This document shows positions 35,111-46,640 of a stretch of DNA of 64,000 bases, piece by piece. Every line of letters starts with the position of its first letter. The stretch's first letter is position 1. Under the pieces are notes generated by a model, which ran no database searches, was not told where the DNA came from, and worked only from the letters and a program-made list of their open reading frames with translations. This DNA is from Aporrectodea caliginosa (taxonomy: Eukaryota; Annelida; Clitellata; Crassiclitellata; Lumbricidae). The translations under genes were made by a program, and so were the position numbers. The DNA lies in NCBI GenBank assembly GCA_020284085.1, contig JACEVL010000770.1, forward strand, positions 105,001 through 169,000. The letters are read 5' to 3'.

Positions 35111-35927
35111 CTGGCATGTTCCCTACCAGCATACCCGCATGAAACCCATAGGAACTCTATATGACCCATATATCAGGCCTGTATATGTATATTACTAACC
35201 ACTCCTTCGATTCGAATTTCTGTGTGAACTTGCGCGCGTTAAAGTGTTTGCAATAATAATAACATTCCCATAATTTATTATCATGGAGTTCCGTATTAAG
35301 GCAGCTGGACGGCTGTTTGCACAATCCGTTTCGAACATCAAATCGCTATAGGGGCCTACAAACAATTATTACACGAAGGTTTATAAAGCGCACGCTAGTT
35401 TAACTAAATACACCGCAAAATGCACTAAAATAAACTCCTAAATATATATAGTTTGTAAAACGAGCGTCTTAAGTTGTTCATTTTGAAAGACCCACTTAGA
35501 GACAGTTTCTGGTCTCTTGTTGTACTAACTCCGTTCAACGCTTATGCAGGCGCGACATCTAAATCCCATGGCATTCCGGGCGACAGCTTTAAGCAGCGCT
35601 GCAATCGCTTCACGTGCAGCGGGCATCCATTGAGCATGCAGTAGCTGTTAGGCCGACTCGTTAGACCAGTCTATCGACCTGTAGGACTATACCTTGCAGT
35701 CATTGGGTTCGTCTCTGTTGGATCCAGGACTTTATAAAGGACAGAGGGGTCAAGTTAGGCAGTACACTATCGTCGAAATGTAATCGCACCTAAGGGCCAA
35801 ACTAGTTTCGTAAGACGAAACGGCCAAACGTCATGTGTTTCCATCATTAGCCAACTAAAGCCAGGCACCACCGTTAACTGTATACACAGTCATGTAAGCT
35901 TATCTTAAGTGTATTTGCATACGCATG

Positions 35928-35969
<42 letters not shown>

Positions 35970-36027
35970 ATATATATATATGTATGTATATATATATATA
36001 CACACATATGATATGTCTATGGGGCAC
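35111..36027. other. Spacer with TA microsatellite
   Basis: 35,110-35,190 resembles the element at 42-147. A TA run with 'tgta' interruptions spans about 35,931-36,000. No gene was recognised. Confidence 0.4.
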
Positions 36028-36110
36028 GGTGGCCCATTGGTTAGAGTGATCGCTCTGTAACACGGAATGTACGGGTTCAAACCCCCACTGGTGTCTTCCA
36101 TGTCAGTAAT
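36028..36110 (+). mobile_element. tRNA-derived SINE head
   Basis: GGTGGCCCATTGGTTAGAGTG resembles an A box and 'acgggttcaaacccccact' a B box, at tRNA-like spacing. The acceptor ends do not pair, so this is not an intact tRNA. It is followed by a different tail (36,125-36,230) with 'gagcgccactagaaagctc'. Confidence 0.6.
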
Positions 36111-36594
36111 CGTAATGGTAAAACTCTGAATTTATAGAGCGCCACTAGAAAGCTCAGCGCAGAACACCAGCTTATTCACGAGCGCTGTCGTATGGTCGTG
36201 TGTGCACTTCTGAACGTTGGAAGAAGGACAATATCAGATGCAGTTTACTGTATACTGTATTGTATTGCATTGTATTGTATTGTATATAAACTCTGGTCGC
36301 ACTCGTTAAAGCATTACGTTCATTAGGCCAAAATAGGCGATACAGAAGAGGTGTCATACGGTCATACCTTTTAATTGAGGACCAGTGTCAATATTCTCCA
36401 GCCAGCGGCGGGTCAGGGTGCCAAATGAGCCTGAGAAAATGGAGATAGCGGTCTAAGAGGGGCTAGGTTTGCCCCCTCCCCATCCCCAGACAACTTTTTT
36501 GCAAAACTAAATCATAAATGGTGCATTCAAACAGTCAAGCTAGGCTTATAAAATCCTAATTTGATATTTATTATCACTCACGACACGATACATA

Positions 36595-37350
36595 TACATA
36601 CATACTCTCTCAGCCGTGCTTGTTACTACCAACTGCGCCAACTACGCACTATCGCTCGCTCGCTAAGTCCTACCGCCACTGCTACCCTTGTCCATTCTTT
36701 TGTCACTATCAGACTTGACTTCTGCTGCTCTCTCTATGTTGGCCTCCCGGCTGCCCGACTAAGCTGTCTGGTTCGCGTCTTACGCTCTGCAGCTCGCCTT
36801 ATTGGTCGCATACCCAAATTCGACCACATCTCCAGCTATATGCGCGACATTCTTCACTGGCTCCCGCTTAGGCAGCGTGTCGAATATAGGGTAGCTGCCC
36901 TAGTTTGGCGCTGCCTGCTGGGTCTTGCTCCTGCCTACCTTATTGAGCTTTGTAGCCCCACCCATAGTGCTCGAGGCTCGCGCTCCCTCCGTTCAGCTGA
37001 ACAGGGTCTTCTCTCTGTCCCTTTTGCTCGTACCTCCACCAGGCAGAGCCGTGCCTTCTCTGTGATTGGCCCCTCGACCTGATAGATATTCGTTTTATTT
37101 TCTGACAGGTTGACAGACCGCAACCAGTTACAATAGAAATATGTTAAATAATGAAGTCACCTGGAATGGCCTACCTCTGACACTCCGCTCCCTTCCTAGA
37201 ACCCCTTCTCAGTCATTCCTCTCTCAACTTAAAACGATCCTATTTGGCCGCGCTTGGGTTGGGAGCGCCTCTGAGTAGTTCCCTTGAAGAGGGCAGAGGC
37301 ACTATACAAATTCAAGTAATGAATGAATGAATGAATGAATGAATGAATGA
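36595..37350 (+). mobile_element. LINE 3' end (family 1), interrupted
   Basis: A continuous frame from about 36,600 to 37,081 encodes the C-terminal part of a LINE ORF2: LVHSFVTIRLDFCCSLYVGL, LVRVLRSAARLIGRIPKFDH, LHWLPLRQRVEYRVAALVWR and RQSRAFSVIGPST. About 85 bases of foreign sequence then break the frame (37,081-37,165), after which WNGLPLTLRSLPRTPSQSFL and FGRAWVGSASE continue. The stem-loop tail and an ATGA array (37,318-37,357) follow. This is the best-preserved family 1 protein end in the window. Confidence 0.85.
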
Positions 37351-37589
37351 ATGAATATAGCACGTCATATATTTGCATAGGCCTATTTGTAGAGATTTGC
37401 ATATATTGCACTCACGACAGCCTTCCTTAAAGACAGTAGGCTTGCGGGTCAGGAAAACATCGTGGGCGGGCCAGAAATGGACCGTGGACCGGCTCTTTGA
37501 CATCCCTGCTACACAGTTTCAAGAGTCGAAAAATCAAGATTGAAGATAAGATCTTTGACTAGTAGTTGTATAAATGTATGGACCATTCA

Positions 37590-37655
37590 GCGCTTCTGAC
37601 GAGTTTCTCTTGAAGTGGCGTTATATAAATTTTAAATTACCATTAACGTATAATA
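37590..37655 (+). mobile_element. LINE tail fragment
   Basis: CAGCGCTTCTGACGAG, spacer, GAAGTGGCGTTATATAAAT, then 'ttaaattaccatta'. Tail only. Confidence 0.6.
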
Positions 37656-38071
37656 AGCCTATTGTAACACGCGTTAGACATAGGCTCACGCATTCGGGAA
37701 CTCAATATCCTCTCCGTAATATAATAAATTGAAATAAATAAAACGCGGTATGAGAATCCTCCCTGAAGTCATGAACAATACAATCGAAGGCGTTGTGTTT
37801 TGTCTCAATATACACGGTCAAAATATATTTTTCGAAATCGCCGAGAGTCAAACGTTAGGCTATGCCCGTTTTTAACAGTCAAACAGAAGAGTCTGTCAAA
37901 GGCTTGCATAACCCGAACATGTTCATAATAATAATTATTAACCGTCATATATTTGCATATTTTGTAGAGATTTGAATATATTGCACATGTAAAGACATAC
38001 ATACATACATACATGCATACATACATAAATGCATACATGCATCGATACATGCATACATACATACCAGTGTG

Positions 38072-38290
38072 GGGCGCTGTGGTGTAGGGGTATGTTCGGT
38101 GCCTTGCAGCCGGAGGGTTGCAAGTTCGAATTCACCTCAAGCCGCCGCGTAGGGACCCTGGGCAAGTCCTTCACTCGCAATTGCTCATGCGCTTAGGCGT
38201 GAAACTCGGATTCAGTGTCCGCGCTGTATTCGGGAGCGCCTCTGAGTAGAAATCTTGAAGAGGCGCTATAACAAGTGCTCATACATACAT
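38072..38290 (+). mobile_element. tRNA-derived SINE (family B) ending in the LINE-type tail
   Basis: The head carries an A-box-like 'ggtgtaggggtatgttcgg' and a B-box-like 'gcaagttcgaattcacc'. The body has 'agggaccctgggcaagtcct'. The 3' end is GGGAGCGCCTCTGAGTAG, spacer, GAAGAGGCGCTATA and then a CATA repeat: the same stem-loop tail as the LINE copies. This is what is expected of a SINE mobilised by that LINE. An inverted relative of the head lies at 58010-58165. Confidence 0.75.
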
Positions 38291-38542
38291 ACAGGGGCGG
38301 CCTCGCCAATACTTGAGGTACTTCTAAATGTAGTACGGAAGCATATTTTTGCCGCACCATTTTTTTGTCTGTTAAAAGCTAGAAAATACTTTTAATCCAT
38401 TTAAACGTGTTTTTTAGATTACCGAAAATGGCACAAAACACTGCAGATGTATGCAAATACCCTCAGTTTCTGGGGGATCTCCTTCCCCAGAACCCATAAC
38501 TTTCTATTTCGCCGTACTGCTTCTTAAATCGCCATGCACTGA

Positions 38543-38622
38543 TACATACATACATACATACATACATACATACATACATACATACATACATACATACATA
38601 CATACATACATACATACATACA

Positions 38623-38652
<30 letters not shown>
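38543..38652. repeat. CATA tetranucleotide microsatellite
   Basis: About 27 perfect units. A shorter CATA array lies at 37,996-38,065. Confidence 0.95.
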
Positions 38653-38654
<2 letters not shown>

Positions 38655-39231
38655 ATAATACCTTACACTGTTAGAGCCTTTGAGAAGTCCTTCACTCGCA
38701 GTTGCTAATCGCCATCGATGTTCTATCGCGTGGTTGTGTGTGCACTCCTAAACTTTGGCAAGAAATGACGATGTACAGTCTGTATATTGTATACACAAAC
38801 CCACACACACACACGGACACACGCACTCCGTTCCACGCACGCATGCACCTCCACATCTAGGCCCATGTGCTATGATTTCGTCTGCGATAAAACAGCGTCA
38901 TGTGAGGCTATTTCCACTGGCTTATATTCCACTGCCTTATCATAGTCCATAGAAAGAGGAGACGCGACTGGCGGCTGCCCTGCTGGCGCCAAGTCTCTGC
39001 CTCCAGAAAATGATTAAAGTGAAAACCATCCGTATGTCAACAACAGACTGACACAGGAACACAGGACCACTAACTCGACGTATAACGCGGTTGTTTCTGC
39101 AAGCATTAATAATACTTTGGCCATGTTATCTGCAATAGCTAGAGCAGAATGATGTTTATGCTCGTGAGTATGGCGATTCGTGTAACAGTGATGGGTTGTT
39201 CCAGAGATATATTATTGTATTGTATTTACGG

Positions 39232-39410
39232 ATTTCTAAAGAGCCTCTCACAGTACGACCTAATCAGAGGTCCTCCCAGTGCGAAAAGCCCCGCGAAAAA
39301 ATAAGTCTTAAAAGTACGGGCAGAGACAGAAGTAACCCCAGTAAAGATCATACAGTGAGTCATAGAGGGAAGATAGTTCCAGAGCAAAGGGCTAACAGAC
39401 GCATTCAATT
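39232..39410 (-). mobile_element. LINE 3' end (family 3)
   Basis: The - strand encodes VSPLLWNYLPSMTHCMIFTG and FKTYFFAGLFALGGPL before the tail 'gggaggacctctgattagg...gtgagaggctctttagaaatcc'. The tail recurs at 52318-52400 and 56978-57130, both on the - strand inside SSRP1. Confidence 0.65.
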
Positions 39411-39499
39411 TAGGATTTCGGTCTGGGTCTGGCGGTGCCAGTTAGGGAGCGCCCCATGGAGCCTACTTGCGTGAGTTCTGTCGCCCTACCTCAGGTTTA

Positions 39500-39842
39500 G
39501 GTATACCCGCAGAAATCTTCGTTCTGCATCTCGTGGCGAACTTGCTGTTCCCTTTGCGCGCACTTCAAAGATGCAACTTCGTGCCTTCTCAGTGGTTGGG
39601 CCGACGATCTGGAATAATCTTCCTTCAGATCTGCGTGTTCTTCTAGCTGGAGACTCTGCATACACCTTTTACAAGAATTTGAAAACTGTTCTCTATCGCC
39701 GTATACAGTTGGGCTGGGAGCGCCTCTGAGTAGGTTATCTTGGAGGGGCGCTATATAAGTCCTCTGAATGAATGAATGAATGAATGAATGAATGAATGAA
39801 TGAATGAATGAATGAATGAATGAATGAATGAATGAATGAATA
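39500..39842 (+). mobile_element. LINE 3' end (family 1)
   Basis: The + strand reads ASRGELAVPFARTSKMQLRA, FSVVGPTIWNNLPSDLRVLL and LKTVLYRRIQLGWERL. The standard stem-loop tail follows (GGGAGCGCCTCTGAGTAG ... GAGGGGCGCTATATAAG) and then about 17 units of GAAT (39,768-39,842). Confidence 0.8.
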
Positions 39843-40110
39843 AGGGCGGAATTGGGAGTTGCAGTCCGAGTCCGAGTCACCAAGAGGTCATGACGGTCTA
39901 ACGAACGGAGAGGGCGACCATGCAGAGTCAGCGGAAAGAGGACGACGGATAAGATCACAAAGATAACGTGGAACCTGACCCAAAAACGCTCTGGAGATAA
40001 GAAAACGAACTTTAAGCCGAATACGGGCAACGAGCGGAAGCCAGTGTAAGTGCTCGATCATGAAGGCTGAGATAATGTGAGAAGCGACGAAGGCGGGCAA
40101 TCAGGCGTAT
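39843..40110 (-). mobile_element. LINE ORF2 fragment, inverted
   Basis: On the - strand the frame reads HLHWLPLVARIRLKVRFLIS, RAFLGQVPRYLCDLIRRPLS and SADSAWSPSPFVRPS, the same protein region as 36,850-36,990. It is head to head with the previous copy across the GAAT array, so an inversion or two separate insertions occurred. Confidence 0.7.
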
Positions 40111-40139
40111 ATGAACTTAGCACAGTCCGTGCACGGGAA

Positions 40140-40260
40140 CCCTTAAAAGGCGTGCATGGCGCAAATTCAGAGGGGCAGCGGTGGTAAAGGATCTCGCCCC
40201 ATTAATTCACTGAAAACTGAGAGGGGACGAGACCATGATAGGGTCGCTATTATAGAAAAC
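40140..40260 (+). repeat. Family D short repeat
   Basis: 'ggtggtaaaggatctcgccc' to 'gggtcgctattat', the inverse of the pair at 17.6 and 18.0 kb. Confidence 0.5.
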
Positions 40261-40282
40261 CTACTATTATATTTTATATTCG

Positions 40283-40530
40283 ATAGTGTAGAGCTTAGCT
40301 CGCTGGACTGTCAATCGAGAGGTCGGGGGTTCAAATGTCCGCCAGGTCGAAAATGTTGTTCGAGATTTCTATTCCACCTGCGCCCCAGCCAACTCTGCTA
40401 TAATGAGTACACTGAATGTACACTTTCGGTGGGAAGATGAGACGGCGATGGAGAGGACTGGCCACCCGCCCTCATATGCCGAGACTAAGAAAATGAAGAC
40501 GCTAACATAGCCGTGGCTACCTCTCAGGCT
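40283..40530 (+). mobile_element. tRNA-derived SINE (family A)
   Basis: The head contains 'gcttagctcgctggactgtc' and the B-box-like 'cgggggttcaaatgtccg'. The body includes 'gagtacactgaatgtacact' and 'gaaaatgaagacgctaacat', and the 3' end 'gctacctctcaggct'. It parallels 15243-15502 and 55648-55905. Confidence 0.75.
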
Positions 40531-40539
40531 AGACTAAGG

Positions 40540-40805
40540 GACTGCTCTTTTTGTTCTTGTTGGTCTTCTTCTCTAAAGATTTTCTAAGAGGAAGCCATCA
40601 GGTATTTCAGAAAACAAAAAGCTTCGTATATTATAGGCCTAAGGACAAAGTATCGTTGACTTTCTGCCACGTTATCTTATTGACTGATCTTCTATATATT
40701 GACCTAATTACGTTTTGTTTTGGAGTGCCATCGGTTGATGCATTGTACATTAGACACAGGCGCGATAGAAGCCATAAATGACATTTACAATTACAACTAC
40801 AAAGC
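40540..40805 (+). mobile_element. LINE family 2 3' tail
   Basis: After a worn coding remnant, the tail 'gtgccatcggttgatgcatt...ggcgcgatagaagccat' matches the tail at 24,090-24,150 and ends in an ATTACA-type repeat. Confidence 0.65.
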
Positions 40806-41021
40806 TTCCATTAACATTCTTCTTACGGACCGATTCCATCCCTAGGGCCTACATGTGCGGAAGCTTCAAAATAATTTCCTTTTATCAGCGCTATATAAAT
40901 TAATTGTGTGATTTGTGTCAGTTGTTGAGAATTAGTTAATCCTGTTTGCAAATAGATCGGATCATTACTGGCCAGTTAATACTTACTACTAAATATATAC
41001 ATAGGGCCTACTAATGCATGA

Positions 41022-41028
<7 letters not shown>

Positions 41029-41119
<91 letters not shown>

Positions 41120-41325
41120 GGACATTAATGTATAACACATAAAACTAATACATAGGGCCTATTAAAGACCATACATACATACATACCAATACATAACAAA
41201 TACATACTATGAAGACCATACACATGCATAGGCCTAATACATAATACACATACTACACACACACACACACATACATGTACATACATACACACATACTGTG
41301 TCATACACATACACACACATACACA

Positions 41326-41375
<50 letters not shown>
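41029..41375. repeat. CA microsatellites
   Basis: (CA)n at 41,029-41,117 and again at about 41,330-41,366, with CATA-like DNA between and a TA run after. Confidence 0.95.
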
Positions 41376-41387
<12 letters not shown>

Positions 41388-41647
41388 TATATCGGCCTGT
41401 ATTCGCTTATTAGCTAAAAGGTTGACAAACCGCAACGTAGAACATCACACTCGTGAGCTAACCAAACAAAGACTAGCGGAAAGAATAACGAATATGTGTT
41501 GATAAGACTGGCCCGATTGTTCCAGAGGCACTCAGCATATTAGTTTACATAGGGCCCGTGCAATGTTGTAGTTCCTATCATCCTCGTACGGCAAAGCAAA
41601 GCCAAGCGGGCGGGGGCGGGGGCAGCACCGTGGACAGCGACCGGGAA

Positions 41648-41803
41648 CAGTGGCGGCGCGAGCATGGGGCTAGGGTGGGTTGAAGCCCCCTATCGGCAGC
41701 TCAGCCCCAAACAAAAGTGGGAAATCACTGCCAATGCCAGAGAGGAGGGGAGAAAGGGAAGGAATTGTGGTTTTAGCCCCCCCCAACCTGAAATCCTGGC
41801 GGG
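41648..41803. mobile_element. hAT-like MITE, CAGTGGCGGCGC family, right end lost
   Basis: It starts CAGTGGCGGCGCGAGC and shares 'aagtgggaaatcactgccaa' and 'gagaggaggggagaaaggga' with the element at 31022. It stops at CCTGGCG, missing the last bases of the right terminus. Confidence 0.75.
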
Positions 41804-42164
41804 AACAGACCACGTAACACATGAGACGCATTCCCCGCAGCGTGCATCAGCTCCGCAGCGCACGGGCTGGCAGGCGGCTAGGGCGACCCGCTCGCCGGTC
41901 CCTCTGCAGGAACCGCTCCAGTCTGGTCCGGTTCTCAGCGGTAGCAAAGCACCACCAGCCTCGAACATGAGACTAGACGCGGAATTGGTCACGGGATACC
42001 GGTGGTGAAGGATCTTACCGGATCGATTAGACCTAGGCCTAATTATTGATAAATGAACATGACTGAAGCAATGTGGTCGCTATACAGTAGACCAACAGAC
42101 GTGTTCAGTTACGCCGTAGTTGTCGTTTTGCCAATTCGAAGCCTAGAGAAAGGAGGAGGGCGAC

Positions 42165-42322
42165 CAGTGGCGGCGCCAGGAGGGGTCTAGGGGTGCTTAG
42201 CCCCCTAACTGCGGTTCAGCCCCCAAAAGGCAACAAAAAGGTCGTCGCATCCCAATGGGAATAACTTCCCTTGGCTTTTTGAGCCTTAGCCCCCCCAAAC
42301 TGAAATCCTGGCGCCGCCACCG
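42165..42322. mobile_element. hAT-like MITE, CAGTGGCGGCGC family
   Basis: The ends CAGTGGCGGCGCCAGGA and TCCTGGCGCCGCCACCG are inverted repeats. The flanks AGGGCGAC (42157-42164) and AGGGCGAA (42323-42330) match at 7 of 8 bases. The interior is only loosely related to the other members. Confidence 0.85.
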
Positions 42323-42663
42323 AGGGCGAAGCTAATTATCTTTGGTTTGACAAAGCGTCGTCAAACAGCAACTAACCAACATTTAACGAGCATATGCTCA
42401 GTGCTCACGAACATGCCTGCGATCTGCACTTAATCTCGTGCTTTGGAAATGTTCCATTTTACGATAACGATCGCTAAAAACTTCCAATGTCCCCTGCTGG
42501 TCCTCGTTTGTCTTGGTGTTTCGTTGTGCTCATGCGACGTCCGTGCTCATGAGCACGGCGGGCAGTGGACTTTCAACTTTTACCCGGGCTTTTAGCCCAT
42601 CAGAAACGATACTTTGGCGAATACATACATCATGCACAAGCCTACATACGTGCCTTCTACACA

Positions 42664-44014
42664 AGGCCGTAGCCAGGATTTTGTTTCCGGGGGGTGTTTA
42701 CTTGTCCTTGTCCTTGAGCAAGCCGACAAGCAATACCGAGTTAACCGACTATAAGGGGTTTGGAGGAGCGTCGTTAGCTCTCGATCATAGCGGGTCCGGT
42801 GCGGCCTATACATTACACACTAGTAGGCCTACATTTAGCACTATACGATGTCACAGCATCAATTTTACAAATGGACCAGGACCACTGTGGACTGACGGAG
42901 CTGCTTCCGTCGGAAGTCATCCATGACTGCGTACGATGCAGTTTAAACTTTTAGCTGAAGTACTAGCCTAATTGGAACAACAAATTGTACACATAGGCCT
43001 AAGCGTCAGCAGGGTTTCTGAGAGGAATTTTGTACGGTGGTTCAATACTATTTTCGGGCCCCTCTTATGGGACCCGAAAATTGACCTTCCTGTCTTTTTC
43101 TCAACAACCATTATAACACATGTAAGTCTTAGTGAAAAATTTGTTCAACAGGTCCAGTCGTGTTAACTGGGCACATCCAAATTTTGCCTTATGCACAGAG
43201 GGTAAATGTTGCATTTCTTTTATGAAATCATGACCATTATGGTCAGCAGGAATTGCTTTAATAAAGCTAAAGCTTTTCCTGCCAAATAACTTGCAGACAT
43301 GGTTAGATATTTCCACAAGATGCATAAAATAGAAAAGAAACTGAAAAATAAGATTTTTAATGTAATAATGATGAATTGCAAATGAGCTAACCTCGACAAG
43401 GGTTGGTTTATTGGTGGTTCTGACATCTAAGCTTACACTTACATGTATGTGTCAAAACAGCTTTATACACTATAGCCGCATCACCGATCCCAGAGATTTT
43501 CAGAGATTTGTAATTTTAGCATTCCAAAGTGCATAGTGTATAGGACTGTACTGTAGGCTATACCACAGCTTGATTTGAACGAATGAATGATTTGGTTTAG
43601 GGTGCGGCTGCTAGAAATTTGATCTACTGCAAGCCTTGGTGTCATGCATTAGAAACAGAATGTGTCGGAGGCTAGTTTGATGAGAGATATATCTTCCTGA
43701 TTTTGAGGCTGGTGATGTTGGAGAGGGAATAATAATATTACACAGGGAGAGTGTAACATGGGGCATGTATATATGAGACTTTGGAAGAAAGCTTGAGCTT
43801 TGACCTACATCATGTCAGTAGGCTATATCGATAGGCTGTGTACACAGGCTGAAAGACTGACTGTCTGTCTGATTCTGTTCCTTTCACTGCCTGTCTCCTA
43901 TTACACAAGCGCTTAGAGAGAAGCTGCCAGCAAGGCGCTGGTGCATTATTTTATTTTTACATTATTTAATTTCAGGGGGTGTTTAAACACCCAAAACACC
44001 CCCTAGCTACGGCC
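42664..44014. mobile_element. Element with AAGGCCGTAGCCAGG ends (long copy)
   Basis: It starts AAGGCCGTAGCCAGGATTTTG and ends with CTAGCTACGGCCTT. Near the right end is a 16-base perfect palindrome, GGGTGTTTAAACACCC. A short copy with the same ends is at 45381-45660. No transposase was recognised in 1.35 kb and the superfamily is unassigned. Confidence 0.6.
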
Positions 44015-44280
44015 TTGACGCTACATATATGAAACATACAATGCCAAACATAATCTTACAGACACACACATACATCATACAAGCTGACGCGTGCGTGCAT
44101 ACATATATCATATGTAAATAAATACATACATAGGCCTACATACTTACTTACAGACATACATACATGCGTACGTGCGTACATACGTACGTACAAATATACA
44201 TATAGAAATTCATTCGTACATACATGTACATGCATACATTCGTGCTTACATCCACATGCACGTTCATGTATGAATACATA

Positions 44281-45287
44281 CAGGGTGGGCCATTAAAAAT
44301 GAGAATATCGCGTTCAATCTGAATTATTTGCGTAATTAATATCTTTTTTCTTTTCAAAATGCAAGTAATTTGTTGCTCAATGTTATATTCTATGTGTCCG
44401 CCTCGGTTTTCAACAATTTATTCTAAACGTCTGTGCCACGCGATCGTTATTATGATGCTCCTGTCTATAAATCTCTGGGACATTTTTCGCCACGCCTCAA
44501 CAATGGCCAGCTTCAGTTGTTCTATTGTTGTAAATTTACGACGAAGGTAGACTTTTGTTTAAGGGCGCCCCAAACAGCTTAATCTACAGGGTTTAGGTCA
44601 AGGCTATTTGGGGGCCACATGTCTGATTCGATGAAAGTTCTCCTGATGATGGAATTTGAGTGTGTCTTGCTGTGTGTGACGTCCAATTGTGTCGATTAGG
44701 CTACATCTTGCTCAGATATCAAGAAGTAAACCTCTTTCTAGAACGTGATCACAATAATATTTACTGTTTACTTTGACTACGGGTCTAACAGACATTACAT
44801 TTGTTTTTCCCATCCGATATACACCGACCGAAACCAAAGATCTTGGAGTCTTCGACTGCCGAAACCATGATGCTGCATGCAACTGAAATGTCCACGTTCG
44901 CATACGAGTCTTGTTGCTGGGATTTGCTTTTCTTTCTAACATCGGAATAAACACGATCACTTTGAGAATTAACTGGTGTGGCAACTGTAAATGTCTTTTC
45001 ATCTGTGAACCAAATACTTCGTGCTCTTCTCTCGTTAGGAAACATTTCAAATAGCTGCTGACTTCGTTGCAGGCGTTTTAATTTGCAGCCGTCGTTATCA
45101 CCTGCCCCATCACACGATCATCCGCTTTAAGTTGTAAATCTTGCTTCACAATACGTCGAACTGACTTTATTTGGTAAGTAAGTACATCATAGAATAATTT
45201 ACGTGTTTAAGATTTACTCAAAACACAATCTGATATTGTATTAAACACGATTGAACGCGATGTTCTCATTTTTAATGGCCCACCCGG
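44281..45287 (-). mobile_element. Decayed mariner (Tc1/mariner) transposon
   Basis: Near-perfect inverted ends (5' CAGGGTGGGCCATTAAAAAT; 3' the inverse, finishing GGCCCACCCGG) are flanked by TA on both sides. About 1.0 kb, transposase on the - strand. Recognisable parts: IWFTDEKTFTVATPVNSQSD (first catalytic Asp, about 45,000), SVGVYRMGKTNV, VVKVNSKYYCDHVLERGLLL, then PPNS-DLNP near 44,610 (third catalytic region), and a worn C-terminus. Stops and frameshifts occur throughout. The block that should hold the second catalytic residue (usually QQDGAPxH) is not recognisable. The copy is inactive. Confidence 0.88.
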
Positions 45288-45380
45288 TATATCCGTACGT
45301 ACAAATTTATACGTACAGACGAGTATAATAGGCCTGTGTTACGTACGTACACAAATTTCTTTTTTTACGTAGGTGACCCA

Positions 45381-45660
45381 AGGCCGTAGCCAGGATTTTG
45401 TTTCGGGGGTGTTTAGTTAGCCTATAGTCGTTTTTGAACAAGCCGACAAGCAACCAAGTCACCCGTCTATAAGGGGTTTGGACGAGTGCAGCAGCTATGA
45501 GCTCTCAATTCTCAAAGCACTGTAGAGCTGCATCATCTAAGTTCACATGAGTGCTCTTAGTTCTTCACCGTATGTGTTAGTAAATGCAATATTTATATTA
45601 AACATTATTTAATTTGGGGGGGTGTTTAAACACCCAAAACACCCCCCTAAATACGGCCTT
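45381..45660. mobile_element. Element with AAGGCCGTAGCCAGG ends (short copy)
   Basis: Same left end and same palindromic right end (GGGTGTTTAAACACCC, then ACGGCCTT) as 42664-44014, but about 280 bases long. It is an internally deleted derivative of the longer copy. Confidence 0.65.
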
Positions 45661-46435
45661 GCGTAGTTGCGTAGGCCTATATGGAAAGTATTTAAAAATG
45701 TCAGTACCTACCTGATAAACTGACTGAAGTCGAATGGTCTTTTCTTAGCCCATGGCACAAACTGTAGGCCTAGCTCCTCAAAAAGTAAACCAATGCGCGC
45801 GTTAGTTGGGTGTCCTATAATTATTTACTCCGCAAACGACCAACTGTCAACTCTGTCAACCAGATCCTCCAGGAGGCAACTGAAGGGGCTTTCCATGTGG
45901 ATGGAAATTCTGAATGCAACTAGGCTATAACCTGCCTCCGCCAACCGGTAAAATATCCCGCGAAGAATTCCTCCATCAGGAACATATTAATCGAGCGGCG
46001 AGTCGCGAGTGCTTCCTTCGTTAGGCCTAGGCTATAGATTTGCCCAAGGACATCGCTATCATTGATATTTTACCGTTGTAGCCTAAGCAATGCCGCACCT
46101 GCGGTGTTGATCAGCCCAACGCGGTAAACGACGTTTAATAGGTGGAAGAGAATTTATTAATTATATAGCGCCTCTTAAAAAGATGTAGGCCTACTCGGAA
46201 GCGCTCTCTGCGCTACCCTATTATGATGTTAAGTGTCATTACGAACGACAATATTACACCAGTTAGCAAAACAATGCAGAGCAAGCTAGAAGAGTCGCCA
46301 CTGGTGTGCCAGCACAAAAGCATGGAACCAACCAACGGATTCCCGTCGACAGCTGAAGATGGCAGGTATGTACAGAGTTTCTGCATGTGGAAGCATGTTT
46401 TGTTGAAGTGCCTCTAGCCTTCTACCTGGGTTATA
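45661..46435. other. Gene-free spacer
   Basis: Several TAGGCCTA palindromes and a worn inverted LINE tail at 46,160-46,215 ('tatatagcgcctcttaaaaa'). No gene was recognised. Confidence 0.4.
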
Positions 46436-46640
46436 TTCATTCATTCATTCATTCCGAGCATTTATATAGCGCCCCTTCAAGGAACCTACTCAGAGGCGCT
46501 CCCAGCCCAGCTAAACAGAGAAGACTTGAGAAGGCGGCAGTAAGCAGGCAAATTGCTGCGAGGCGCAGACGTCTGGAACCGTCGGGCTTCTCAAATGACC
46601 CTCGTAACCTTCTCTGATACCCTATCTCCATTCCTTGTTT
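46436..46640 (-). mobile_element. LINE tail and ORF end (family 1), inverted
   Basis: An ATTC array (46,436-46,456) is followed by the inverse stem-loop tail (ATATAGCGCCCCTTCAAGG ... CAGAGGCGCTCCCAG). The worn ORF end then extends to about 46,615 on the - strand. Confidence 0.75.

Noticed and set aside
36028..36110. Possible tRNA gene
   Set aside because: A and B boxes are present, but the acceptor and D stems do not pair and the segment sits at the head of a SINE-like repeat.
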